DNA of 48,169 nucleotides, taken from the NCBI GenBank assembly GCA_030949995.1, contig JAUZRY010000011.1, forward strand, positions 1 to 48,169. The letters run 5' to 3'. A program made the translations under genes and the position numbers. The notes under the pieces are model-generated. The model made no database searches. It was given only the letters and a program-made list of their open reading frames with translations, and was not told where the DNA came from. Positions 16,061-25,234 of this stretch are shown piece by piece. Positions within the stretch are counted from its first letter, which is position 1, and each line of letters starts with the position of its first letter. Source of the stretch: Ardenticatenia bacterium. Lineage in GTDB: Bacteria > Chloroflexota > Anaerolineae > Ardenticatenales > Ardenticatenaceae.

Positions 16061-17287
16061 TTACACTCCATACGCCTTGGCCAAAAGCTCCACAGGGTGG
16101 ACGGCCGGTACCCCTGTGGCATGGGCTAGTTGCCAGCGACATGTCTCGCTGTCGCAGATGACCACGCTCACCCCTGACTCGCGCACTTGGTCAAAAAGCG
16201 GCCGACCCACACGCATGGCGATGTCGTACTTTTCGCGCTTGAAGCCATAGGTGCCCGCAATGCCACAACAGTCGGCTCGGCTCTCGACCAGGTCAAGTTC
16301 TGGAATACGACGCAGCAGTTCCAGGGAGGGCGCGCCCAGTCGGTGAGCCCGGTACTGGCACGGCGCGTGGTAGAGGGCCCGGCGCGCCACAGGTTGCAGG
16401 TCAACGGGAGTTGATTCCCCCTCCTCGGCCAGGGATACCAGGAACTCACTTAGGTCGAAAGTTCGTTCTGCCAACAGGCGAGCATCGTCGTCGTGGATGT
16501 CCAACAGTTCAGGTGCCTCTTCCTTGAGCGTGAGCGTACAACTGGTGGACGTGCCCACGATAGGGTAGCCCTGGCGAGCATACCCCACCAGCCGGCGCAC
16601 GTTATCGCGGTAGAGGGCACGGGCTGCCTCGAATTCGCCGTTGGAGAGCAGCGGCAACCCACAGCACGTTTGGGGTGGCACGATGACCTCGAAGCCATGG
16701 GCTTCCAAGAGGCGCACGGCTGCCCGGCCCACACGGGGTTCGTAGTATTGGGTGGAACACCCGTGGAAGTAGATCACACGCCGCTTGGCCCCACGTGGTG
16801 TCGGGCGCCCGTGAAACCACATTGTGAAGGGCTCCCGTACCAGTGTGGGCAGCGGGGCACGGCGGTCAATGCCCAAGAGCACGTGGGCCGCCGCGCGCGC
16901 CCACGTGCTGTGCAACAGGGCGTTGAGCAGCGGAGCGACACGGTATCCCCAGCGCCCCAAGGTCTCAGGACGGGCCAACACGTTGTTGCGCAGCCGTGTG
17001 CGCCAGGACAAGGCTCCTTGGGCCACCATCGAGGCACGGGCACGGGCGTTGATTTCGGCAATGCGGACACCGGTCGGACACACCATGTTGCAAACCCGAC
17101 ACCCACTACAGTAATCCACCGAGTGATCAGGTGTCGGCTGTCCGGCGTGGCGGAAGCGGGCGGCTTGTGGGCCTTCGTACTTAGGACCGGGGAACCGGTC
17201 GGTCACAGCCGCGACCGGACAGGCTGTGACGCAGATGGTACACTTGATACAGTTGTCGAGGGTCAGTTCGACCGGCCAGGTGTTCAT
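16061..17287 (-). CDS. glpC: Anaerobic glycerol-3-phosphate dehydrogenase subunit C
   Basis: This 408-residue iron-sulfur subunit carries electrons from GlpAB to the membrane quinone pool. It has two ferredoxin-type cysteine sets, C13/C16/C19/C23 and C60/C63/C66/C70, and two CCG-domain motifs, CCGLPLLSNGEF and CCGIAGTYGF, the standard GlpC layout. Start ATG 17287 overlaps the glpB stop by four bases, showing translational coupling. No transmembrane segment is evident; association with the membrane is inferred from the family. It is followed by dhaM after a 117-base gap. Confidence 0.92.
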   Translation of the reverse strand: MNTWPVELTLDNCIKCTICVTACPVAAVTDRFPGPKYEGPQAARFRHAGQPTPDHSVDYCSGCRVCNMVCPTGVRIAEINARARASMVAQGALSWRTRLRNNVLARPETLGRWGYRVAPLLNALLHSTWARAAAHVLLGIDRRAPLPTLVREPFTMWFHGRPTPRGAKRRVIYFHGCSTQYYEPRVGRAAVRLLEAHGFEVIVPPQTCCGLPLLSNGEFEAARALYRDNVRRLVGYARQGYPIVGTSTSCTLTLKEEAPELLDIHDDDARLLAERTFDLSEFLVSLAEEGESTPVDLQPVARRALYHAPCQYRAHRLGAPSLELLRRIPELDLVESRADCCGIAGTYGFKREKYDIAMRVGRPLFDQVRESGVSVVICDSETCRWQLAHATGVPAVHPVELLAKAYGV

Positions 17288-18570
17288 CGCATTGCCTCCT
17301 GCACGCTGCGGGCTGCATGTTGGCCCACGGCGTACCCTGTGGCCACGGCCACACCGTCCAAGGCGCGACGGCGGATCACATCGTCCCCTGCTAAGGTCAT
17401 GCCGGCCACGAACAGGTTGGTATAGAGGGGCACACCCTTGGCGCCCACAGGCCTGAAGCGCTCATCCACGGCCACGCCAGCCGCGTAGACGGGATGGTCT
17501 TCCGAGGCGAGGAACTCCTGTCGAAACCATTTCGTCTGGCTCTCGGGCCCCTGCACCGGCAGACCTAGGATCACTTCACGGAGGTGCCCATCGGCGTCGG
17601 CCACGATGCCACCGCCGAGCAGGCCGCCTGTGGCCAACACGAAGGCATGTGCCCGGTGGGGATTGAGGCGTGCGGCCGCCTCGGTGAAGACAGCCTGTAC
17701 GCGGCCGTTCTCGGCCTCGGCCCGGACGGCTTCCATGCCGGTGAAGACGTCACCGCCGGCCTGCCGGACGGCTTCGACGAGGATCGTGTACAGGCGCATC
17801 CCCGGCACGGATGGGGGCAGGGTGGGGATCTCGAACACCTCGCGGCCCAGCTTGGCCTCCAGATCCTGTTTGACTTCAAGAGGCCGGTGAACGCCGAGCA
17901 CCGCCGGGAATCCCACCCGTGCAGCGCGGCCCAGTTTGGGGCGCAGGGCCTCCGCCACCTGGCGGCGGAATTCAGGGGCCTCGAAAAGCTGTGCCAGCGT
18001 CACGGGCGTGAGTTGGCGGCGTTCTCGCAGGGAGGGCAGATCGAGCCGCACGCTGCGGGCAGGGCGCTCCTGTTCGGCCAAGTTGTCGGCCACGAGCTCC
18101 GGGTAGAAGTCGAGCATCCCCTCGAAGCCGACGATGAGCAGGGGATCGCGGCGGGCGAGATCGCCGCTCACCATCGTCTCCGGCGCCAGGCAGGTGGGCC
18201 GAAAAGCGCCCACGGCCGACGGCAGGAGCCAATTGTGGCTCAAATCGCCGCGAAGCGGGTAGCCGGCCGCTTCACACACCTGCTGGAGAGCGCTCAGGGC
18301 GGTCTCCACACCTTCGAGGCCGACGCGCGCGTAGGGGTGGGCCGGGTTGGCGTTCACCAGGTGGAGGAGGGCGTCCCGGGGAGCCGCAACTGGCCTCTCC
18401 GTGTCCTGGGCGGCGTATCCCAGGACGTCCACGCAGCCAGCGTGCCAGAAGAGGGCACCGGGACCACGGGTGATCACCCGTACCCGACAGCCGGCCACCG
18501 CCGCCTGCCACGCGGCCATCAGTCCAGCCAAGCCGGCACCTATGACGAGCACGTCCACTCTAGGCCTCAT
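17284..18570 (-). CDS. glpB: Anaerobic glycerol-3-phosphate dehydrogenase subunit B
   Basis: The 428-residue flavoprotein subunit begins with the dinucleotide-binding motif VLVIGAGLAGLMAAW and ends with a typical flavoprotein segment (LFVAGMTLAGDDVIRRRALDGVAVATGY). Together with GlpA and GlpC it oxidises glycerol-3-phosphate to DHAP under anaerobic conditions. I chose ATG 18570 (AGGA upstream), because the open sequence further 5' has no family character and runs into a structured intercistronic hairpin. It overlaps glpC by four bases; about 130 bases separate it from glpA. Confidence 0.88.
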   Translation of the reverse strand: MRPRVDVLVIGAGLAGLMAAWQAAVAGCRVRVITRGPGALFWHAGCVDVLGYAAQDTERPVAAPRDALLHLVNANPAHPYARVGLEGVETALSALQQVCEAAGYPLRGDLSHNWLLPSAVGAFRPTCLAPETMVSGDLARRDPLLIVGFEGMLDFYPELVADNLAEQERPARSVRLDLPSLRERRQLTPVTLAQLFEAPEFRRQVAEALRPKLGRAARVGFPAVLGVHRPLEVKQDLEAKLGREVFEIPTLPPSVPGMRLYTILVEAVRQAGGDVFTGMEAVRAEAENGRVQAVFTEAAARLNPHRAHAFVLATGGLLGGGIVADADGHLREVILGLPVQGPESQTKWFRQEFLASEDHPVYAAGVAVDERFRPVGAKGVPLYTNLFVAGMTLAGDDVIRRRALDGVAVATGYAVGQHAARSVQEAMR

Positions 18571-18629
18571 GCCGTTCCTGTTCCCCGGGTTCGCCTCTCT
18601 CGTGTTCCCCCTGAGTGATTCCGGGCGTT

Positions 18630-18688
18630 GACGGGAAGCGGTCGCACACAAGAGGGGCTTGGGGCACTGTGCACGAACGCTTCCCGTC
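18630..18688 (-). other. Intercistronic long hairpin between glpA and glpB
   Basis: GACGGGAAGCG (18630-18640) is perfectly complementary to 18678-18688, and inside it GCACA (18644-18648) pairs with TGTGC (18668-18672), giving a two-stage stem-loop. There is no U tract. It could serve as an mRNA processing or stabilising element that sets the GlpA:GlpBC ratio; that role is inference. Confidence 0.5.
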
Positions 18689-18700
18689 CTCGAGATCGCC

Positions 18701-20321
18701 TTATGTGGAGGGACCATCACGTTGGGTTCCCCCGGCCGGCTCGTACATAACCGGCGCCAAGGGTGACACTGTCGGCCCTGGCAGGTGATCGGCATTGAGC
18801 ACGCTCAGGTAGATGAGCTCGTCCAGCCGCTCCTGGCGCAATTGTTGTCCGTGAAGTACGGGGAGCAGGCCTTTCCAGCGCTCCTGCAGGAAGTCCCGCA
18901 GGGCCACGTTCGTCTCGGTGACCCGTGGCCGGCGGAGGGCATGCCAGATGCCGGCCGCGCGATAGGTGCAGAATCCGCCTTGGCAGGGCCCCATGCCCAG
19001 CCGCACATCCCGGCGGATGTCGTCTATCGTGCGTGCCTGCCCTTCGGTGATGGCCCGGATCACATCCTCCTCCGTGGCCAGCTCACATTCACAGACCAGC
19101 CGGCCGTAGGCGCGTTCACGTTCCACACGGGCCAGAGGAGCGCCTAGCCAGTGGTATTCGGCCCGTTCGGCGCCCGGCAGGGGCTCCTCATGAGTACGGC
19201 AGTGTCGCTCGACGCCGAACTTCTCACAGACGCGGTCCACCGTCACTTGGGCCATTTGGCGGTAGGTTGTCCACTTGCCTCCCGTGATGGTGATAAGGCC
19301 GCGCAAGCCATCGCGGGTCTCGTGGTCCAGGAGGGTGTAGGCCCGTGTGACGTCTCGCGTGTCAGCCACGACGGTCTCCTGGTAGAGGGGGCGCACGCCA
19401 GCCCAAGCGCGTAGAACGCGCATTTGTTTGAGGCCGGGCACGAGTTTCTCCCCCTCCGCCAGCATGAGGGCGATCTCCCAGGGCTCGATGGGGAAATGTT
19501 CTGGGTCGCTCACCTTAACGTCCGTGGTGCCGATGACGGCCACGGTGTGGATGGGCACGATGATGTCCCCGTCGGAGGGGAGTTTGCAGCGGTTGACCAC
19601 CGTGTTGACCACCCGGTGGGCCATGGCCACCATGACCCCCTTGCCCGGGATGATGTTCACCTCCACGCCGGCCATGGCGGCGATCTGTCCGGCCCAAGCG
19701 CCGGCGGCGTTGACCAGCAAGTCGGCGTGGATGTGGACTTCCTCGTCCTTCACCAAGTCGTGGCACACAGCGCCCACCACGTGGTCACCTTGACGCACCA
19801 GGCGGGTCACCTCGTGATAAGTCCAAATGCGGGCACCGTGCTGGCGGGCCGATTCGGCGTTGGCCTCGGTGGCCAGGAAGGAGTCAGCAGCGGCGTCGGG
19901 CACACGGAAGCAATGGGAGATGTGCGGGTTGAGCAAGGGCTCTTCCCGCAACATCTGGTCTACAGGAACCTCCTCGACGGGGATGCCGGCCCGGCGACAC
20001 CCGTCCACGAAGCGGGGGACGTAGTCGGGATCGTCCCAGGGCGTGACGACGAAGAATCCCCCGGTGTCCTCGATGCAGTGGGGCATAATGCGGCGCAGAA
20101 TGCGGTTTTCCTCGATGCATTCCACGGCGGCCTGGGGGTCCTTGACGGCGTAGCGCCCACCGCTGTGGAGCAGGCCGTGGTAGCGGCCCGTGGTGCCGTG
20201 GGTTAGGTCGCGCTTCTCGACCAGGATGGCGTCGAAGCCGCGCATGGCCAAATCACGGACCACGCCCGTGCCGGTGGCACCACCCCCCGATGACCAGCAC
20301 TTCCGTGTGCACGCGCCGCAT
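18701..20321 (-). CDS. glpA: Anaerobic glycerol-3-phosphate dehydrogenase subunit A, frameshifted near the start
   Basis: This is the catalytic FAD subunit of the GlpABC complex. From about 20263 onward a long frame reads as GlpA (TTGRYHGLLHSGGRYAVKD, then ITITGGKWTTYRQMAQ) with a C-terminal BFD-like [2Fe-2S] region (LVCECELATEED and GMGPCQGGFC). The true start, ATG 20321, encodes MRRVHTEVLVIGG. A run of six Cs at 20283-20288, where five would keep frame, interrupts the FAD motif, which restores to VLVIGGGATGTG. The extra base is most simply a homopolymer error. The start overlaps the region just after the glpK stop (20324), so the genes are coupled. Confidence 0.88.
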
Positions 20322-20323
20322 GG

Positions 20324-21845
20324 TTAGCCTTGCTCCACCCAGCCAAAGGTGCGCTCGACGGCTTTCAGCCAGCCCTTGTAGAGGCGCTCGCGTGTGGCTT
20401 CATCCATTTGGGGTTCCCACGTGCGGTCTACCTGCCAGTTCTGGCGCAGGTCGTCCAAGTTATCCCAGAACCCCACAGCCAGCCCGGCCGCGTAGGCCGC
20501 ACCCAGGGAGGTGGTTTCGGCCACCTTAGGGCGGACGACGGGCACGCTGAGGATGTCGGCTTGGAACTGCATGAGCAGTTCGTTGTAGACCATGCCACCG
20601 TCCACCTTGAGGGCGGCCAGCTCCACACCGGAGTCCGCCTTCATGGCGTCCAGCACTTCCCGCGTCTGGTAGGCGGTGGCCTCCAGCGCTGCCCGGCAGA
20701 TGTGCCCCTTGTTGATGTAGCGAGTCAGGCCCACGATGACGCCGCGGGCGTCGCTGCGCCAATAGGGGGCGAAAAGGCCTGAGAAGGCCGGCACGAGAAG
20801 TAGATGCCCCCGTTGTCGGGCACGGTTTTGGCGTAGTCTTCAATGTGGTGGGAGAAGTCGTAGAAGTCCAGGTTGTCGCGGAGCCACTGGACCAGGGCCC
20901 CTGTAATGGCGATAGAGCCCTCGAGGGCGTAGACGGCCGGCTGGTCGCCGAACTGGTAGCACACGGTGGTCAACAGGCCGCTCTTGCTGGGCACGATTTC
21001 GGTGCCGGTGTTGAGCAGCATGAAGCAACCCGTGCCGTAGGTGTTCTTGGCCTCGCCCACACGTCGAAGCAGGTTTGGCCCACGGTGGCCGCCTGTTGGT
21101 CACCTAAGTCGCCGCAGACGGGGACAGCACCGCCCACGGGGCCGCCAGCGGTGGTGGAACCGTACAGGTTAGGGTCGCTTGAGGGACGAATTTCGGGCAG
21201 CATCTGGCGTGGAATGCCCAGGATGCCGAGCAGCTCATCGTCCCAGTCCAAAGTCTCCAAGTTCATGAGCATAGTGCGGCTGGCGTTGCTCACATCCGTG
21301 ACGTGTGCACCGCCGTCGGGACCGCCGGTGAGGTTCCAGATCACCCACGTGTCGATGTTGCCGAAGATGGCCTCACCCCGTTCGGCCGCGGCACGCACGC
21401 CGTCCACGTTGTCCAGGATCCACTTGATCTTGGGGCCGGAGAAGTACGTGGCAATGGGTAACCCTGTCTTCTGGCGGAAGAGATCGGCGTGGCCGGCGCG
21501 TTCGAGCTCATTGCAGATGCGGTCGGTGCGGGTGTCCTGCCACACGATGGCGTTGTAATACGGTTCCCCGGTTTTGGGATTCCAGACGACAGTGGTTTCC
21601 CTCTGGTTGGTCACGCCGATGGCGACGAGATCATCGGCCGAGAGGCCTGCCTGTTCCATAGCGCCCCGGATGACATCCTGGGTGCGGGCCCAGATTTCCA
21701 TTGGATCGTGCTCCACCCAGCCTGGCTGGGGGTAGATCTGCTCGTGTTCAAGTTGATGCTTGGCCACCTCTTGGCCACTGTGGTCGAACACCATGAAGCG
21801 CGTGCTGGTCGTGCCTTGATCGACGGCTGCTGCATACTTGCCCAT
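20324..21845 (-). CDS. glpK: Glycerol kinase, two frameshifts
   Basis: ATP-dependent glycerol kinase makes glycerol-3-phosphate for GlpABC. The N-terminal part (ATG 21845, [21 protein letters not shown]) has the FGGY phosphate loop, [11 protein letters not shown] and IVWQDTRTD. The frame changes near 21055-21062 into [16 protein letters not shown] and again near 20790-20800 into [17 protein letters not shown], which runs to the stop. All family blocks are present in order, and the joined length (about 505 residues) is normal, so a functional gene with consensus errors is likely. It lies between dhaL and glpA in the same operon. Confidence 0.9.
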
Positions 21846-21936
21846 GGGAAATCACCTCCTCGTGCTTCCCGTCACTGCCTCCGGTTGTCCTTTCCCTTAT
21901 GTCCGACCTCCTTCTTGGGGCACCGGCGAGGCCGTT

Positions 21937-22575
21937 TCATGGCGCCTCGCGCACGGTGTCCAGGAGCGCCTTGAGAATGAGATACGACGATGTGGCGCCC
22001 GGATCCTGGTGGCCGATGCTCCGCTCCCCCAAGTAGCTAGCTCGCCCTTTTTTGGCCAACATGGGAATGGTGGCTTTCATGCCCTCCTCGGCGGCGGCCA
22101 CGGCGCGCTCGAGCGCAATGTCCACGCTCTCGCCGGCCTCGACGGCCTTCTGAAAGGCCTGAAGGGCCGGCACGAGGGCGTCCACCATGGTCTTGTCCCC
22201 CACTTCGGCCTTGCCCCGCTGGATGACGCCGTCCACAGCAGCCCGCAACAGGGTAACGAGATCCTCTGGAGTGAGCTCCTGTTTGCCGTCCACGGCCATA
22301 CCGGCTCGCATGAACAGCGTGCCGTAGAGGGGGCCGCCGGCGCCGCCGACGCTGGAGATCAGCGCCATGCCTGTGGTCTTCAGGATGCTCCCAATGTCCT
22401 TGTCCTCGACCTTGGGCAACTGGCCGAGCACACGCTTGAACCCGCGGTCCATGTTGATGCCGTGGTCGGCGTCGCCAATGGCTGCGTCCAGCTTGGTCAA
22501 GTACTCTTTGTTCTCTTCCAACACGTCAGCGACACGTCGCAGCCACCGGACGATTTGGTCTTTGGTGACGATCAA
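21937..22575 (-). CDS. dhaL: Dihydroxyacetone kinase ADP-binding subunit DhaL
   Basis: The 212-residue subunit holds the permanently bound ADP that accepts phosphate from DhaM and passes it to DHA bound on DhaK. D30, D35 and D37 (LDAAIGDADHG) match the magnesium ligands of the family. SVGGAGGPLYGT, VGDKTMVDAL and the C-terminal GRASYLGERSIGHQDPGATS are also diagnostic. Its presence beside a separate DhaK and a DhaM shows the PEP-dependent, not ATP-dependent, type of kinase. It starts at ATG 22575, 27 bases after dhaK. Confidence 0.94.
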   Translation of the reverse strand: MIVTKDQIVRWLRRVADVLEENKEYLTKLDAAIGDADHGINMDRGFKRVLGQLPKVEDKDIGSILKTTGMALISSVGGAGGPLYGTLFMRAGMAVDGKQELTPEDLVTLLRAAVDGVIQRGKAEVGDKTMVDALVPALQAFQKAVEAGESVDIALERAVAAAEEGMKATIPMLAKKGRASYLGERSIGHQDPGATSSYLILKALLDTVREAP

Positions 22576-22602
22576 GGGACCCCCTCCTCACTTCAGTTTT
22601 GC

Positions 22603-23676
22603 TCACATGCCCCACCGCAGGGCCGGCGTGTGCACCGGCGCGTCCCAGAAGCGCAACATCTCGTCGTCGGCCCGCAGCAGGGTGATGGAAACGCCCTGCA
22701 TTTCCAGGGACGTGATGTAGGCGCCCACCAAGTTGCGCACGATGGTGAGCCCTTTCTTCTCGCAGATTTCGTGGAGCTTGCGGTAGACGACGTACAATTC
22801 GGAGACGGGCGTGCCGCCCATGCTGTTGACCATGGCGATGACGCGGTCGCCTTCCTTGAAGGGTTCATCGGTCAACTCGACTTCAACCCACTCGCCCTTC
22901 TCCATGTCCCACTCCCGGACGGTGCGAGTGTAGGCCGGGTCCTCGATGATGGCCAGCGCCAACATCTCGGTAATTTCGTCGGCGCTTTTGATCTTCATGC
23001 GTTCGCGGCCCGGTTCGCCGTGAATGCCGATGCCGATTTCCATCTCGTCGTCGCCCAGATCAAAGGTCGGCGTGCCCTTGGCCGGCACGGTGCACGAGGT
23101 GAGGGCCATGCCCATGCAGCGGCCATTGAGGTTCACCCGGCGACAGAGATCGGCCACCTGTTTGAGGTCGTATCCGGCTTCAGCGGCGGCGCCACAGATT
23201 TTCTCGGCGAGCACCGTGGTGCCCGTGCCACGCCGGCCGGCCGTGTAGAGGCTGTCCTTCACGGCCACGTCATCGTCAATGAGGATGTTCTGCACGGGGA
23301 TACCCTCAGCGTGCGCCAATTCGGCGGCCATCTCGAAGTTCATCACGTCGCCGGTGTAGTTCTTGACGATGAAGAGCACGCCGGCACCACCGTGAACGGC
23401 CTTGGCAGCCTCAAACATCTGGTCCGGCGTGGGTGAGGTGAAGACTTCGCCAGGACACGCGGCATCGAGCATTCCCTTGCCCACAAAGCCACCGTGCATG
23501 GGTTCGTGGCCGCTGCCGCCTCCGGAGATAACGGCCACCTTCCCCTGGACAGGCGCGTCGGCCCGGTAGACGAAGTTGGGGTCAAGGTGAATCTTGAGCA
23601 AGTCAGGATGGGCATATGCCATACCTTCCAGGCTTTCGCGGACAAAGTTTTCCGGCTTGTTAATGAGCTTTTTCAT
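22603..23676 (-). CDS. dhaK: Dihydroxyacetone kinase substrate-binding subunit DhaK
   Basis: The 357-residue subunit binds dihydroxyacetone covalently as a hemiaminal. H219 (GIGIHGEPG) corresponds to the attaching histidine, and H57 (GGGSGHEP) and D110 (NYTGD) to the residues that position and deprotonate the substrate. Start ATG 23676 with GGGAGG upstream gives the typical N-terminus [12 protein letters not shown]; an open extension to 23697 is not needed. It follows glpF by 117 bases, a gap that contains a short hairpin. Confidence 0.94.
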   Translation of the reverse strand: MKKLINKPENFVRESLEGMAYAHPDLLKIHLDPNFVYRADAPVQGKVAVISGGGSGHEPMHGGFVGKGMLDAACPGEVFTSPTPDQMFEAAKAVHGGAGVLFIVKNYTGDVMNFEMAAELAHAEGIPVQNILIDDDVAVKDSLYTAGRRGTGTTVLAEKICGAAAEAGYDLKQVADLCRRVNLNGRCMGMALTSCTVPAKGTPTFDLGDDEMEIGIGIHGEPGRERMKIKSADEITEMLALAIIEDPAYTRTVREWDMEKGEWVEVELTDEPFKEGDRVIAMVNSMGGTPVSELYVVYRKLHEICEKKGLTIVRNLVGAYITSLEMQGVSITLLRADDEMLRFWDAPVHTPALRWGM

Positions 23677-23750
23677 CGGCGATTCCTCCCTGTCCACTCA
23701 CACAGACGGCACTTGTTGTTGGTTCGGTCCTCCTGATCGGGGGAGGGCAC

Positions 23751-23767
23751 GCCGGCAGCTTGCCGGC
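23751..23767 (-). other. Short hairpin between glpF and dhaK
   Basis: GCCGGCA and its complement surround a three-base loop. There is no U tract. It may mark an mRNA processing or stability site in the glpF-dhaK gap. Confidence 0.4.
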
Positions 23768-23793
23768 GCGCGCCCACCACATCGACCACATCA

Positions 23794-24510
23794 TCATGCC
23801 GGCCAGAAGGCCGCGTACACAAGGGCTCCAATGATGCCCCCGATGATCGGCCCCACGACGGGCACCCAAGCGTATCCCCAATCCGAGTCCCCCTTGCCGG
23901 GAATGGGCAGGATGGCATGGGCAATGCGCGGTCCCAGGTCACGGGCGGGATTGATGGCATACCCCGTGGGGCCGCCCAAGGAGAGGCCGATGGACCAGAC
24001 GAGAAAGCCCACCAACAGGGGGCCAAAGCCAGAACTCAGGTTGTTGTTCTTGTCGAGAATGGCCAACACGCCGAGGAGCAACATGAAGGTGCCCACCGCC
24101 TCAGTGATGACGTTGAGGGCGTAGTTACGAATGGCGGGGCCGGTGGAGAAGACGGCCAACTTGAGGCCTGGATCATCGGTCTCCGGCCAGTGGGCGTAGT
24201 AGGCCAGCCAGACAATCACAGCACCGATGAATGCGCCGATAAGCTGGGCCACGATGTACCCGGGCACTTGGGCCCACGGGAAGAGACCAATGGAAGCCAA
24301 GCCTACCGTTACGGCCGGATTAATGTGGGCGCCGCTTGCCCAGCCCACGGCGTACACGGCCACAGCGACGGCCAAACCCCACCCTGTGGTAATCACAATC
24401 CAGCCGCTGTTTTGCCCCTTAGAGCGGTTCAACAACACGTTGGCCACCACGCCGTCACCCAAGAGAACGAGAATCATCGTTCCAATAACTTCAGCCAGGT
24501 AGACATTCAT
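23794..24510 (-). CDS. glpF: Glycerol uptake facilitator (aquaglyceroporin)
   Basis: The 238-residue membrane channel of the MIP family has six membrane spans and the two half-helix signatures, GAHINPAVT and GYAINPARD. The aspartate directly after the second NPAR is typical of glycerol-conducting members as opposed to water-only aquaporins. Start ATG 24510 has AGGAGGA upstream. It is the first gene of the glycerol/DHA cluster, so uptake and phosphorylation are co-expressed. The 380 bases upstream hold a terminator and operator-like sites. Confidence 0.93.
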   Translation of the reverse strand: MNVYLAEVIGTMILVLLGDGVVANVLLNRSKGQNSGWIVITTGWGLAVAVAVYAVGWASGAHINPAVTVGLASIGLFPWAQVPGYIVAQLIGAFIGAVIVWLAYYAHWPETDDPGLKLAVFSTGPAIRNYALNVITEAVGTFMLLLGVLAILDKNNNLSSGFGPLLVGFLVWSIGLSLGGPTGYAINPARDLGPRIAHAILPIPGKGDSDWGYAWVPVVGPIIGGIIGALVYAAFWPA

Positions 24511-24591
24511 AGTCTTCCTCCTTGTGCACGTGTTCTTACGGCAGGCCGACCAACGTCCATGCTGTCAACTGTGCTGGGTTTCGGGCGACGT

Positions 24592-24602
24592 TCTCACCTC
24601 CT
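24592..24602 (-). promoter_or_regulatory. Orphan strong Shine-Dalgarno in the glpF leader
   Basis: On the minus strand AAAGGAGGTGAG stands about 85 bases upstream of the glpF start. No ATG, GTG or TTG follows at normal distance in an open frame. It may belong to a leader peptide whose start codon was lost to a base error, or may be a chance or structural element. Confidence 0.3.
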
Positions 24603-24699
24603 TTCTGCCTCCTTCACTCTTCACAACGCCACAAGCCGGCTGCGTTCAGGCCAAAGCACACTAGAGCCGCCGCGGCCCCACGAGAACATGAGGAACGGG

Positions 24700-24737
24700 A
24701 AAGAAAAAAGTGCCGGGGGATACCCCCAGGCCCCCGG
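24700..24737 (-). terminator. Rho-independent terminator upstream of glpF
   Basis: On the minus strand a CCGGGGG/CCCCCGG stem with an 11-base loop is followed by CACTTTTTTCTTT. It lies downstream of the miaB operon and 190 bases before the glpF start. It either ends the miaB transcript or, if glpF is transcribed from the operator region above it, acts as a leader attenuator. Confidence 0.7.
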
Positions 24738-24823
24738 CCGAAAGGGACACACGCCTTGCGTCCCCCTCCCCCCCTTCATGGTATCACGGCACGGGCGAGG
24801 AAGGCAACAAAAAGGCCTATTTT

Positions 24824-24870
24824 GTTCCACATTGAAACACCCTTCCGGACCTCAAGTTTCACTGTGAAAC
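24824..24870. promoter_or_regulatory. Pair of palindromic operator-like sites
   Basis: GTTTCACTGTGAAAC (24856-24870) is a perfect palindrome around a central base. GTTCCACATTGAAAC (24824-24838) is a weaker version 32 bases away, three helical turns. They lie between the miaB operon and glpF, and could bind a dimeric regulator of the glycerol cluster. No regulator gene is adjacent. Confidence 0.45.
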
Positions 24871-24890
24871 ATCAGGGGGCACGGAGCATT

Positions 24891-25211
24891 TCAGGGGGAG
24901 GTGCGCCGGCCTTGGGCCTCGCGAATGGCGGTGAGGAGATCATCGGCGCCCAGTTGGTCCAAGGGAAATTCGGCCAAGATGGTGGGGAGGATACGGATGA
25001 GGAGGTCACGGCGCTGTTCAACGGTCAAGCCGGCGAGCATGTTGCGCAGGGCACTGGTGATAATATCATAGGAGAAGTCCAACCGCTCGTCTTGGTCCAT
25101 GTGATAGAGCACGGTGTTCACAGTGTCGTCCATGATTTCCTTCAAATCGCTCACGGTGAGCGATTCGATCACCTGTCGGGCCACTTGTTTGAAGAGTCCA
25201 CGCATCGCCAT
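24891..25211 (-). CDS. Small conserved-looking helical protein, unknown function
   Basis: The 106-residue protein is one I do not recognise. It is acidic and helical, with VIESLTVSDLKEIMDDTVNTV, LDFSYDIITSALRNMLAGLT and RRDLLIRILPTILAEF, and ends in a basic tail. There is no signal peptide, cysteine or metal motif. Start ATG 25211 has GGAGG at good spacing; an in-frame ATG follows two codons later. It begins 23 bases after the miaB stop, so it is co-transcribed with miaB and ends the operon before the terminator at 24700-24737. Confidence 0.65.
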   Translation of the reverse strand: MAMRGLFKQVARQVIESLTVSDLKEIMDDTVNTVLYHMDQDERLDFSYDIITSALRNMLAGLTVEQRRDLLIRILPTILAEFPLDQLGADDLLTAIREAQGRRTSP

Positions 25212-25234
25212 CTTTGTCCTCCGGGGCCATCAGC

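Noticed and set aside
21838..23436. Plus-strand frame of about 530 codons opposite glpK, dhaL and dhaK
   Set aside because: It is antisense to three clearly identified genes, with the same antisense composition and no family character.
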